From Chinchilla lanigera (Eukaryota > Chordata > Mammalia > Rodentia > Chinchillidae), in NCBI RefSeq assembly GCF_000276665.1, contig NW_004955472.1, positions 7,896,231-7,960,230 of the forward strand: a stretch of DNA of 64,000 bases, read 5' to 3'. A model generated the notes under the pieces. It had not been told where the DNA came from and made no database searches. It saw nothing but the letters and a program-made list of their open reading frames with translations. The translations under genes were made by a program, and so were the position numbers. This document shows positions 41,944-53,059 of this stretch, piece after piece; the first letter of the stretch is position 1, and each line of letters begins with the position of its first letter.

Positions 41944-44900
41944 GTGCGTGCGCTCCCCTCGCGCTCCCGGAGCGGCTGCTTTTCGGGAGGAGGCGGGCTG
42001 CGGGGCGCGGGGCCGCGGAGCGCGTTGTTGGCGCGAGGTCCCGAGGGGCCCCTGCAGGCTCGGGTGCCCGAGTCCGGGACCGCGCCCCGGGGTCTTGAAC
42101 TTCCGCCTTTGGGTTGACTGGGACGCGTACTTTCTTCGTAAACTTCGGTGCCTCCCACTCCGGGTCTCCCCGCTCTTCCCGACGAGTGCGTGTGGGTCGG
42201 GAGCTCGACTTCAGTGCCCTGTGAGCCGGACGGCTTGCTTCCTCTTCACCTTTTGGATTGCGATTACCTTCACATCACGCGGGAGAACGCTGCGGCCCAA
42301 AGAAGTTAAGGAGCGTTCGTTACCTGTAGTCGCGGGACTGTTCACGCCCCCAGTACCCGCGTCTGCCAAGTTGTATTCTTTCTGCGCCGTTGATGTCACC
42401 ATACCATTTAAAAATACTTTGTAGTTTAACATGATGCACAGAAATGCAGGCAAAAATGTGGAAGTCCTTCTTCGTGCCTCCACGGTAGTAGTAGCTCACG
42501 TGCAACCTCGTTTCATTATCCTTTTTTTTTTTTTTGTCTTTTTGAGGCAGAGTCTCGCTATGCATTTCGGGTTGGCCTTGAGCTCACTTTGTAGCTCATG
42601 CTGGTCTCGAACTCGCAGCAGTCCTCCTGCCTCAGCCTCCCGAGTGCTGGGATCACAGGTGTGCGCCACCACGCCCGGTCATTATCCTTTGTTAGGTATG
42701 TGTATTTAGTTTACACATCAGCCTTATTTTGATAACCCCCTGTTGAATCGGACCCCACTGCATTGCGATAGTTTTTTTCTACATATGGCACTTTATTTTA
42801 ATAACTCCTAGTATTAGTAAATACATTTCAATAAGACTTCACTAATTTATAGTCCAAACAGTGTGCCAGAATACCCATTTGATAGCCACTAAAATTTGAT
42901 ACCCATTTTTAAGGATTTATCAGACTAATGAGTCAAATTAATCATAGCATTTGTTTTAGTTCATATTTTCCTAATTAGTAACGAGATTGAACACTTAAGT
43001 TTTTATTTGTTACTTGATTCTTTCTTGTGGAGTTGTGTACATCCTTTCCCCATGTATTCCCTCAGAAATTACACATCTTTGCCCGAAGTCTTGGTTTTAA
43101 ACTTTTGTGTACAGTGTATTGCAAACGTTAATATAATTTTGTTCAGGGTGTACAGAAGCCCTTGATTTCTTTGTAGTCAAAGCTAATATTTTCTTTTGCC
43201 TCCTAGGTTTTCCCTGTAGTTTAGAAAGCTCTTTCCTATTCCAAGATTATAAAACGACTGTAGTTTGTTTCCTAATAGTTTCTAACATTCACCTTTAAAT
43301 TGGGACTTGTAGAAGCATAGAAAGCAATTTATTTTTATGATTTTCTTTTATCTAGCCACACTCTTTGCTTGAAATTGACTTTCACAAGAATTTTTGCTAA
43401 AAGCTTTGTCTTTTTCAGCACTCATATTTTTGTTTGTTTTGCATGATCAAGGACTTCTAGTGTAATATTGAACTGTAGCAGAGATAATAGGTATTTTTTC
43501 CTCAATTTTTAAAAATGGGAACATTTGTAATGTTCGATCAATAAGTGGGTTTGGAGAGAGAGGTTTTGGAAGATAACTTTCGCCGGATTAGGGAAATTTT
43601 CATCTGGCTTACTGGAGGTTATGTGAGTTGTCTTTGTGGTGTGGAGATAAATTGTATTTGGTTTGTTGACTTAAGTTTGTTATATGCAGTTGGAATTCAG
43701 TATTTGAGTTATGTGTAAGTATTCCTAAATTACATCAGCCTGTAGTTTTTGTGTTATGGATTTAGGAGGCTTTATTATCTTTTCTTGTTTTTGGTTTTGC
43801 TATGTTTGAGAATAGTTTATAATCTTTTTCTCAAATATTTGTCAGAACTTGACCATTGAACCATAGTTATGTGAGTATTGTGTCTTTTTATGGGATTAGT
43901 TTTTTTAACCATTTCTAAAAATATTCCTTAATAGTTGTAGATCTATTCATTTGGGCCACCCCCTTCTAGATTGAATTTTAGATATCACTAAAGTTTCTGT
44001 ATCTTTCATAATCTTTATTATGATAAAGAGATCAGCAGTGTTAAGTGCTATAAACATTTGTAGATAGCACTAAATCTAACTTCTAATGGGAAATAGGTGT
44101 TTTGTTTTGTTTTGTTTTTTAAATTCTGGACATTTTTTTGGGAATTGAACTCAGGACCTAGTGCTTGCCAGGCAGGTCTTGTGCCACTGAGCTATATCCC
44201 CAGCCCTGAGAAATAAGTGTATTTTTGAAGGAAAAAGTCATTGCATGTTAGGCACATAGATAATGCCTCAAAATTCTGAGTGCTAAAATATCTTTTGTGT
44301 ATTGAGTTTTTTTTTTTTTTTTTGGTAAGAGCTTTATTGAAATACATTTGTTATACTGTATACTTGAGCCTTTCAGGTGTACAGGTCGGTGGTTTTGGGT
44401 GTATTCAGAATTAGGCTACCATCATTATAGTCAATTTAAAAATATTTTATGCATACGTTTTAATGATCATCCCTAATACCCCGCCCTATTTTATCCCTAC
44501 TAACCACTAATTTACTTCCTGTCTCTATAGATTTATAGATTTTTCTTCCTTTATTTAAAAAATTAAATTTTTACTAGTACATGTTCGTTAATGATTGTGT
44601 TCGTTGCGGGGAGTCAGTCCATGTGCATAACACATCGAAATTCTCCTTCTCCTCCTCCCCCGTCATCTCTCCATCTCTTGGTCCCCTTCTCATCTGCAGA
44701 AGATCTGTCTCTCTGTGTACTACTATTGGTCTTTTATTCAGCTCCTTATATCATAGGTTTTCTTATTCTGGACATTTTTTTAAATGGAGTCATGCAGTAT
44801 GTTGTAGTTTGTATTTGGCTTTTTCATTTAACATGCTTTTATTTTTTGTCCATGTTGTAGCACACAGGTTTGTTCCCTTACCGCACAAGATTCATTCTTT

Positions 44901-47900
44901 TTTATCGCTACATACTATTTCATTATATGACTACTCCACTTTATGCTTTCATTTATCTCTTAATGGGCAGTTAGTTTGTTTCCACCTTTAGGCTATTATG
45001 AGTAATGTTGCCATAAACATTCCTGTAAAGCTTTTATGTGGACCTGTGGTTCCATTTCTCTCGGGCATTTAATTGCTGGACCTTACTGGTGACTTCTTCT
45101 GGAACTGCCAAACCATTTTCCTTCCAGAGCTGCTGTATCGTTTTGTGTTTCCACTAGCAATGTAGGGAGTAAAAGTTCCATTTCCTCTATATCATTACAA
45201 TATGAGCTCTTAGAACAAGAGCTGACTTTACTTTTCAGTCTAATTATTGCAATTTTTAAAAAATTGGCCAGTTTTAAAAAATTCATTAATCATTTAGTTT
45301 TTTTTGAGACACAGTCTCGCTGGGTACACAGTGGTCTTGAACTCATTGTGTAATCCGAACTGGCCTCAGACTCATGGCAGTCCTCCTGCCTCCGCCTTCC
45401 AAGTGCTCGAATTGCAGGGATGTACCACTACTCCTTGCTATTTTTTACTTTTTTAATTGGCCTATTTTAGCTGACTTTTTAACAGTTCCATTAGAGTACA
45501 TAACAGAAATTTGCATAACCTGTATGGTTAGGGAAGCTTTTCCCGAGGAAATGACTTTTGAATTTGCTATCTGACAAGTGTTAGAATTTGTTAATTTTGT
45601 TGGTATAGTGTGGTGTAAGGGAAGAGGAGGAAACACTGTCATAGACAGGAGGAGAGTGTGTATACAAGCTGTGCTTATATGAAATGAGGGGAGCAGAACA
45701 GGTTATATCTGAGTAATTCAAAGAAGGTCATTATGTCCAGAACACCAAGGATGAGCGAGAAGCATCTGGTAGGTCCTGTTACCCAACAGTGGGAAGTCAT
45801 TGAAAGGTTTAAGCAAGTATAATTATTTTCCTGTTTTAGAAATTCTGTTCTGCTGATAGTACACAAACCAGAGACCTCAGTCAGATGTAGAAAGTCCACC
45901 TAAATGGCTTGCTGTAATTCATAAAAAATCCTACTTGTTTAGATCACTGTTATGACAGATTTGGACAGACTGGATAGCTTTGGGAGAGGCTTGGTAAAAT
46001 TGTCAGAAATGTTTTAAATTACTGAAATAATTTGGTTACTTTGAATATGATTATATAAAGTTTTAAAATAGCTTCTGGTAAACATTATGTTGCTGTATAT
46101 TTGTGATTTGTAACATTTTTGTTGCTGTTCCATTTCTTTGTATTAGTTCAGTAAAGTGACAGTGGATACATAAAACTTGTGAATGAGTGCTCACTTGCAG
46201 GAATGTCTTAATTCTTCAAAAGTCAAAAATTGTAGGAACTAGTCAGTGTTAGTATATGTTACTCATTCAGTAAAATGTTCTCTCTCTCTCTTCTTTCCTT
46301 TCTTCGTTCTTCTCCCTTTCCCTCTCTGTTTTTTTCTCTGTACTGGGGATTGAACCCAGATCCTCACTGTGTGCCAGGCACGTGCTCTAATGCTGAGCTC
46401 TATCCTCAGTGTTTTGATTTTTTGTTGTTGTTACTGGGTTTTTTGGTTTTGCTTTTGAGACAGGCTCTTCCTAGGTAGCTCAGCCTGCCCTTGAACTCAC
46501 TGTGTAGCTTATGCTGAACTTGAACTTGTGATCTGCCTGTATCAGCTTTCTGAGTGTCGGAATGACAGCTGTGAGCTCTATGTCTGGTGAAACTTTGTTT
46601 TGAGCTAAGTGTCCCATGCTGGCCTCAAACTTGGGATCCTCCTGCCCCAGCCTCTCAAATGACTGGAATTACAAGTACTATATACACAGCTATGCCTGGT
46701 TTTCTCTTCCCTTTATAGCTATTCCTTCTGTTATTTGCAGAGTGGAAAGTAAAAATCAAAGAATATTGATCTATTAAATATTTTCTATGATTTTAGATAA
46801 ATGTGCAAACAATACAGTTTTGGAAGTGTTGGAAGAAGGATTGAATAAAGTGCATGATACTGTATACAGACTCTATTTTAAATAGTGTTGTTTAATAGTT
46901 TGTTATTCTTTCAATTTTAGGAAACCAAGTATCTTTTGCCAGCTTTGGAGAAAGAGTTATTCTTGGCAGAGCACAGCGACCTTGAAGAGGGTGGACTGGA
47001 CCTGACTGTGTCATTAAAGCCAGTTAGTTTCTATATATCAGACAAAAAAGAAATGCTCCAGCAGTGCTTCTGTATTATAGGAGAGAAGAAGTTACAGAAG
47101 ATGCTTCCCGATGTGTTAAAGGTACTTCATTGCAGCGGTAGACTGCATGCATGCATAGAGGTAGTGTTCGCTGTAGCAGTCATTTTACTTATTGCAGCTT
47201 GTAATTGGAGTTCTCATCTAAAACAAGCTACAAATACCAGAAAAAGAACCTGGAGAACTGTAAGTGGCCTTGCATATTTAAAGATTTCCAAGGAAGGTTA
47301 AGGCAAGGTATTCACTGACTCAAAGGAAACGATTCTGTTCAATGCAGGACGTGGTAGCAACTGAGTTGGAGGTATAATGAATCTTGCTGGTGCTTTAAGA
47401 AATAGTATGCTTATGTGTAGCAGTACCCAGTGGTGGTTTGTAATAACGTATATTTCATTGCATGCATAAGGTTTTCATACATTTATTTCTGAAATAGGTC
47501 TTAGACAAGTTAAGCCCAAAATCATGTATCTAAAGCACATAGAGCCAGGACTTGAGTACCTTTAGAAGAATTATGTAGCATAAATAGACTGCTATTAAAA
47601 AGTAGCAGGGAAACTGTACACTTTAGTTTGTTTTTCAAGATAAACATGACTTTATGTATTTCTGTCAAATCTAAAATGTTTATGTTGACTGGCAGTTTTT
47701 CAGATTTCATCACATGAGAAGATTTATGTGACTCCACGTGAGGTTTTGATTTGTTTTATTGTAACATTTTGCTAACCAAAGTTTTTCTTACGATTGCAGT
47801 TTCCTAGTTTACATTGGGGCTATAGTACATAAATGCAATTTTTAAAAATGTTATTTCCTTTAGAACTGTTCAATAGAAGAAATTAAAAAACTGTGCCAGG

Positions 47901-49674
47901 AACAGTTAGAGCTCCTGTCTGAAAAAAAAATCTTGAAGATTCTTGAGGGTAAGAAGACATATTTCTACATTCTGGATACTTTGGTAACTTAATAAACTAT
48001 ATTCATCATTAATCTTGAGGTATTCTTTCTCCTGTTGATTTACATTATTGGGTAATCATTGAAGAATGTCTTTGTTGTACTGTGAAATAAAATTTACATT
48101 ATTAGAATAGAATCTCAGTAATAAATTAGATGTATAGTTTTTCTAACTTGAGTATGTAGATAAGAGCATGTTTGTACACTGCAATAAAATGAAATGAAAA
48201 AATATTTATCACGAATGCTGTAAAAACTACTTAGACTACAAAGAATTTCCTTAAAAGAAGTTAACTTTTTTCTGTTATTTATTTATTAATTACTTTTGTG
48301 GTACTATAGAGTACCAGGGCCTGCACAGTGAGCTATATCCCCAGCCCTTTTGATTTTTTATTTTGAGACGGGCCCTTTCTAAGTCACTATAGTTGTTCAG
48401 GTTGGGCTTTGTGAGCCTCCTCCCTCAGCCTCCACGATTGCTGGATTACAGGTGTGTACCAGCACTCCCAGCTCTGCTTCACGTTCTGTATAGCCTTTTC
48501 TTATTTATGGCATATTATTTCTTCTCCGGTAAAACCGAAATGCAGAGCTGGAAGAGTTCTCTGCAACTTGCCAACTCTTATATGCCCACCTCAAGTATGA
48601 CTGTGCTTGGTGATATTGTCACTACTAGAATTTTGAAGTTTTAGGTTTTTTTTCTTTTGAAACTGCAAGGATTTTACCATTTGTGGCACAGAAGAAACAA
48701 ATAATAGAGATTTTCAGTTTCTCTAGAAACTTCTGGTTTCCCTAGAGAGCAACTTTTTTTGTGTATTAGGGGTTAAACCCAGGGCTTCTTGCATTCTAGG
48801 TTCTTCCGCTGAACTAGATCCTCAGCCTTTTTAATTTTGTTTGTTTTTATTTTTGTTTCTTGAGACAGGGTGTCACTATGTAGTGCAGGTTTATTGTAGT
48901 GTATGTAGCCCAGGCTGGCTTTAAACTCAGCAGCGATCCTCTTGCCTCCGGCTTTTGAGTGCTAGGATTATAGGCATGCAGCCACCACATCCAGCTCAGT
49001 CTTCTTAATTTTTTTTTTTTTGGTTGTTTTGTTTTTAGAGATGGGGGTTTTGCTGTATAGCTCAGGCTGATGGCCTTGAACTTACTTTGTAACCCAGGCT
49101 GGCCTCAAACTCAGAGCCATCTTCCTGCCCTAGTCCCTGGAATGCTGGGATTGCAGACGCACACCATTACACTCCACAGTCCTTTTGATTTTAATTTTTA
49201 AAAATTTGAGCAGTCTTAATAAGATTCCTAGGCTGACCTCAAAACTTGTGATTCCCCTGCCTTAGTCTCCCAAGTAGCTTTAGTAATGGATGTGCCACCA
49301 CACTTGGCTAGAAAGGATTTTTCTGAAATGTAAACTAGTTTAATGGATTTTGTAATTCTGGAAACAGATGTATACTTAAGAATATAGTCTCTAGGTGTAT
49401 ACACACCTTCTTGTATTATGTGAAAAAGAGGAGGGACTGGAAAAAAGTCATTAAAAAACTAATTTTAAAAATAAGCAATTGAAAATATAATAGTCTTAAC
49501 AGTTACAGAGTTGTCTACTATGTGTCACTTTTTGTGAAACGATTAGTAATTTTGACATTTTTATAAACGTGATTTCAAGAATTTATTTCTTTTACAAGGT
49601 GACAATGGTGTGGACTCAGAGATGGAAGAAGAGGCAGATGATGGCTGTAAGATGGGGTCTGACCTAGCCAGTCA
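41636..49674 (+). CDS. CAAP1: CAAP1, caspase activity and apoptosis inhibitor 1 (5' four exons, partial)
   Basis: CAAP1 (formerly C9orf82) is a conserved nuclear protein that restrains caspase-10 and the intrinsic apoptotic pathway. Exon 1 starts at ATG 41636 (A at -3) with MTGKKSSREKRRKRSGQD. Exons 2-4 give KYLLPALEKELFLAEHSDLE, the core domain (FYISDKKEMLQQCFCIIGEK), EEIKKLCQEQLELLSEKKIL and the acidic EMEEEADDGCKMGSDLASQ. Exon junction phases (0, 0, 1, 2) are consistent across all four splice sites. The C-terminal exons, about the last half of the 361-residue human protein, lie beyond the window. Exon 1 contains a 117-N gap whose length does not preserve the frame. It follows PLAA on the same strand as in human. 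Confidence 0.95.
41765..41881. other. Assembly gap of 117 N inside CAAP1 exon 1
   Basis: Run of N of non-standard length, so its size was estimated rather than set by convention. The true length should be 1 more than a multiple of 3 (for example 115 or 118) if the gene is intact. Confidence 0.95.
42520..42682 (-). repeat. B1-like SINE in CAAP1 intron 1, minus strand
   Basis: T-run, GAGGCAGAGTCTCGCTATGC, CCTCAGCCTCCCGAGTGCTG. TCATTATCCTTT appears just before the T-run and again after the SINE as the target-site duplication. Its 5' end is the part copied to 41334. Confidence 0.9.
42750..46330. other. CAAP1 intron 1: repeats only
   Basis: Contains a minus-strand ID SINE (44125-44206, GGGAATTGAACTCAGGACCT), a minus-strand L1 3' end (44530-45110) and a minus-strand B1-like SINE (45297-45440). 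The rest is AT-rich and unassigned. No gene seen. Confidence 0.65.
44530..45110 (-). mobile_element. L1 3' end, minus strand, in CAAP1 intron 1
   Basis: Reverse complement of L1 3' UTR/ORF2 end, parallel to 21600-22200: CTCCATCTCTTGGTCCCCTT, GGAGTCATGCAGTATGTTGT and a 'gctattatgagtaatgttgc' phrase. Confidence 0.75.
46335..46705 (-). repeat. ID-like SINE and two B1-like SINE copies, minus strand
   Basis: 46335-46410 has TACTGGGGATTGAACCCAGA. 46436-46590 and 46595-46705 are two diverged minus-strand B1-like bodies (CTTTTGAGACAGGCTCTTCC; CCAGCCTCTCAAATGACTGG). They end about 215 bp upstream of CAAP1 exon 2. Confidence 0.75.
46921..47121 (+). CDS. CAAP1: CAAP1 exon 2 (core conserved domain)
   Basis: Acceptor TTTCAATTTTAG, donor GTACTT, 201 nt, phase 0 at both ends. 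Encodes ETKYLLPALEKELFLAEHSD and onward to KKLQKMLPDVLK, the most conserved part of the protein. Confidence 0.95.
47864..47948 (+). CDS. CAAP1: CAAP1 exon 3
   Basis: Acceptor TTCCTTTAG, donor GTAAGA, 85 nt. Encodes NCSIEEIKKLCQEQLELLSE then KKILKILE, likely helical. Phase 1 at its end. Confidence 0.94.
48295..49180 (-). repeat. Cluster of minus-strand ID-like and B1-like SINEs in CAAP1 intron 3
   Basis: ID-like pieces at 48295-48348 (GAGCTATATCCCCAGCCC) and 48755-48830. B1-like bodies at 48352-48475, 48855-48995 (GAGACAGGGTGTCACTATGT) and 49008-49180 (CCAGGCTGGCCTCAAACTCA). All lie on the minus strand within 900 bp. Confidence 0.8.
49599..49674 (+). CDS. CAAP1: CAAP1 exon 4 (acidic stretch)
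   Basis: Acceptor TTTTACAAG, donor GTAAGT, 76 nt. Encodes (G)DNGVDSEMEEEADDGCKMG and SDLAS, matching the acidic linker of the family. It ends in phase 2; the next exon is outside the window. Confidence 0.93.
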
Positions 49675-51195
49675 GTAAGTTCAAAACGTCCATTTCATTT
49701 CAGTGATTTCTTCCGTCACATGTATGATGTTTTTCTGCTGCTTTCATATAAGATAATTCAACTGTGAATCTGTTTACATGAGAATTGTTACGTTGGTATA
49801 CATGAGATTGAAGTTTAGACAAGAAAGAAAAGAGCACGGCGACTAGTTTGGAAACTTAGTTGAAATTAGAAAGGAATTAGAAAAATAATAAACAGAAAAA
49901 TGAACCAACAAAAGGAAAAGTTAAAAACTAAAGAGGTGGAAAACATACAGAAAATTAAAATTTGTAAATAAGTTTATAGACTTGGTCTCTGTAAAGACCA
50001 GAATATAGAGAAATTCTTTTTAGGTTTGATGAAGGAAATGAGGGATGAGCAGTTATAATTGCTATTAGCAGGCAGAAGGGGATGTAGTACAGGCGTTGCA
50101 AGCTTAAAAGTGTGGTGAGGGTCCACAGGCAGCGTTGTGTACGCAAACCTGAAAGCAGCAAGTAGTTTCTAGCAAAATGCACACCAATCAAATTGACCCT
50201 CTACCCAGCTGCAAAGCTTGAAGAGATTAATGTAGAAATAAGTAAAACGTTGACTAAACATCTGTTGAAAAGAGCACCAAGACAAAATAGATGTACATCT
50301 GAATTATTACCTAGAAGAGTCAGTACGTGGAGTATGTTTTTAGCTAGTAAGATGTTCAGCAAATGGCAGCAATAGCTTATAGCACTTATAAACACATCAC
50401 ACCTGTGTTATGTAGCTGGGCGAACCATGGCAAATATTTTGAAAGGCACATTATGGCGGGTATGTAAGGCCCATGTTTATTTTTTAGAAGTATTTCTATT
50501 TATGAATTGTTAATTTTATGAGTTTTATTAAACAATGTGTACCAAACAGGAAAATAAAATATCAATAAAATAAAATATTAAATACATACTGAATATTTAG
50601 AATAAACGTCTAAATTTTCTACGTCAACTGTTTGCTTACTAAATCTAGAAAATAACAGCAGAGATAAATTCCTGTGTGAACTACAATGAAAATACAAACA
50701 AATCTACCACGAAATACTCTTTACTTCAGTTATCACACCTAAGGCAGTTTTCACACATGAGAACAGCATGTTCCGTGCATAAATATTGCTTGCACTGAGA
50801 GCAGATGTGTTTTGTTGGCCGTCTTCTTCAGCAGGACATACCTCACACCTTGCTGGTCTTCCTGTTTTCTTAGGAGATTCTTGCGATGTTTCCCCTGTCT
50901 GTTCCCTAGTCTGCTTCTGAATTCTTCTGAGTTCTTTGGGTAGATACATACTGTTCTCCCTGTGTTGTCATTAATCATTCATCCATTCTAGTCCCAATCT
51001 TCTTAAGACAAGTTCTCCTTGATACTTCGTGCCTGTTATTTTCTTTGTAAACTATGACATGTTTAGGACACAGCCATTGGCCAGTGCTTTGTGTTTTGAG
51101 TGACAACAACATGTATTCCACCTTTTGTTTTGTTGTAAAATGTGAATTTCTGGCTTCATTTGTGTTGAGGATTCACTGTCAATCTTTTTTGTTTG

Positions 51196-51530
51196 TTTGT
51201 TTGAGGCAAGGTCTCATTATATAGTCCAGCCTAGCCTTTAACTCACTATGTAGCACAAACTGATCTTGATCTCACAGGATCCTCTCCTGCCTCAGCCTCC
51301 GGAGTGTTGGGATCACAGGTATGCAGCACCATGCCCAGCCTGTCAATCTTATCATCATGGTGTCATGTTGACAGTATCAATATTACTTGGTTGTTTTTCT
51401 TCACCATAGTGTAATGTGGGCTAGCCTGGAATTTACTATGTGGCACAGGCTGATTTTGAACTCACAGGATCATCCTGCCTCCCTCCCAGTTCTGGGGTTG
51501 CGGGTGTGCACCACACACCCAGCTTCATTA
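51196..51530 (-). repeat. Two B1-like SINEs inside the piggyBac remnant, minus strand
   Basis: 51196-51340 (GAGGCAAGGTCTCATTATAT, CCTCAGCCTCCGGAGTGTTG) and about 51400-51525 (CACAGGCTGATTTTGAACTC). They interrupt the transposase between its DN-motif part and its Cys-rich tail. Confidence 0.8.
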
Positions 51531-51872
51531 TCAGTTTTATCGTCATGGTGTAATGTTGACAGTATCAGTACTACTTCATTTTTCTTCTTCATATAGGAGG
51601 CCAATGTTACGTTTTTCTGAAATCCAGATTGTACTATACATTCCTTTGTTGTGAACTACAACATATTTTGAGCAATCTTCACTTTGTTCTTGTGAATAGT
51701 TCCTGGGTTGGTCAAATGGTATCCTTTTAGCAAATGTAATATCAGTGGGTACCTAGAGAGCCAATTGTCGAATGTAGCATTTGGGTTGCTTTTTGAAATA
51801 GGTGCAACCACAAAGTTGTGCAGTTTACTGCATGAATAAAGACCTGGTGACCGAGTTCCAGGATAAGTTTCT

Positions 51873-52127
51873 AGGTTTATTTTTTTTATTTTAGTTTATT
51901 TTTTCTGGTATTGGGAATCGAACTCACGACCTCCTGCTTGCCAGGCAGGAGCTGTGCCACTGAGCTAAATCCCCAGCCCCAAAAGATTCGCTTTAAGTCT
52001 TAAAGGGTCCATGTTTTTTGTTTGTTTGTTTGTGTTTTTTTTTTTTTTTCCAGTACCAGGAATTGAACTCACGACCTTGCGCTTGCCAGGCAGGCGCTGT
52101 GCCGCTGAGGTAAATCCCCAGCCCCAC
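51873..52127 (-). repeat. Two ID-type SINEs nested in the piggyBac transposase
   Basis: Copies at about 51890-51980 and 52025-52125 (both with AACTCACGACCT or TTG-CGCTTGCCAGGCAGG wording). The pair is bracketed by AGGATAAGTTTCT at 51860-51872 and 52128-52140. Removing the insert and one duplicate rejoins the transposase text as ...ETYPGTRSPG..., so one insertion hit the gene and a second joined it or was carried with it. Confidence 0.85.
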
Positions 52128-53059
52128 AGGATAAGTTTCTCAATTCAAGGTGTAAATTGTCTTTGCATCGACCAAGGCATATATTTTTATACTGTACTTG
52201 GAAGGTTTACTTGTGCTGAAAGCCTCAACAACCAGGAAACAATGCAAGTTGTTCATCAGTTTTTATGTATTTGGATAGTATATACATTGAGTACAGTTTA
52301 AAACAGAGCTTTCAAAAAATGAGTGAATAGCAGTCAAATAATCAGATTTCTTCTTTGTTGGTGGGTCCTTTTGTTGTCAAAATGTAGGCAGTTTTGAAGG
52401 AAGCCAGGTCTCGTGACTGTTATCCTAAAAATCTCCACGCCACATCAGTCACTTCTCCATACAGCCTTTAGACTCTGAGGATCAGAATGTGAAGTCCGGC
52501 TGTGAAGGCTCTTAGTTCAAATAGTGTGGTATCATGACAAAATATAGTTTTGAGTATTATTATTGATGCATATAGAATTTTGTTTTGAATTTCATTATTA
52601 GTATATTTCAAAACGTCTTGTAGCACACTGTCCATTACAATTTCCAACACTGATTCGCAGTGTTGGCATTCTGTTTAGTAGGTTTCATCCCTGGCAAAAA
52701 CTTCATAACATTTTCTGGTCTAGTTCTAATGTTGGATCGTTGAGGTATACATGACCATTTTGTAGTGTTCAGATGAGTAAAATGTTTATGTACATTACTG
52801 TTTTCTTCCTCATCTGAATCAAGGTCTTCAATCTGTACTTCTTTTTTTACATTGCTACTTTCACTTTTATGTAAATATAGTGATCTTTTAAGAGAACAAA
52901 CAACAAAAAACTATACCGCAAATATTCTACATAAATATAAACATGCTTGTCTACTTCATAATTATGCAAAATGAACTTTGGGCGCAAGATTTTAAAAATC
53001 ATTAAATGAGACAGTGAACCCAAGATAGAAACAACAGAAGCAAATAAAACATGCATTTC

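Larger units (their letters stand above)
41470..42330 (+). promoter_or_regulatory. CAAP1: CAAP1 CpG-island promoter
   Basis: CpG-dense, GC-rich DNA spans the start of CAAP1. No TATA box is evident. Two 13-bp ETS-plus-CRE composites occur at 41491-41503 (CCGGAAATGACGC) and 41523-41535 (CCGGAGGTGACGC). The first extends into the palindrome TGACGCGTCA (41498-41507). This layout is typical of constitutively expressed TATA-less promoters bound by ETS and CREB/ATF factors; binding here is inferred. Confidence 0.8.
50700..52850 (-). pseudogene. piggyBac-type transposase pseudogene, minus strand
   Basis: Read on the minus strand across several frames. An acidic N-terminus is at 52830-52700. FELRAFTAGLHILILRV (52520-52468) parallels the family ELRAFLGLL block. 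DEQLALFPGC (near 52257) holds the first catalytic-type Asp. SKPSKYSIKIYALVDAKTIY (52213-52154) follows, then ATFDNWLSRYPLILHLLKGY (near 51775) with the DN-W/F Asp motif. The Cys/His-rich tail QCKQYLCTEHAVLMCENCLR (near 50790) is the C-terminal zinc-binding domain. Frameshifts, stops and inserted SINEs show it is long dead. Terminal repeats and TTAA targets were not found. Confidence 0.8.

Noticed and set aside
41552..42424. Long open frame across exon 1 and into intron 1 of CAAP1
   Set aside because: It depends on the N run being read as open and passes through the GTGCGT splice donor at 41944. The real coding after the gap is in another frame.
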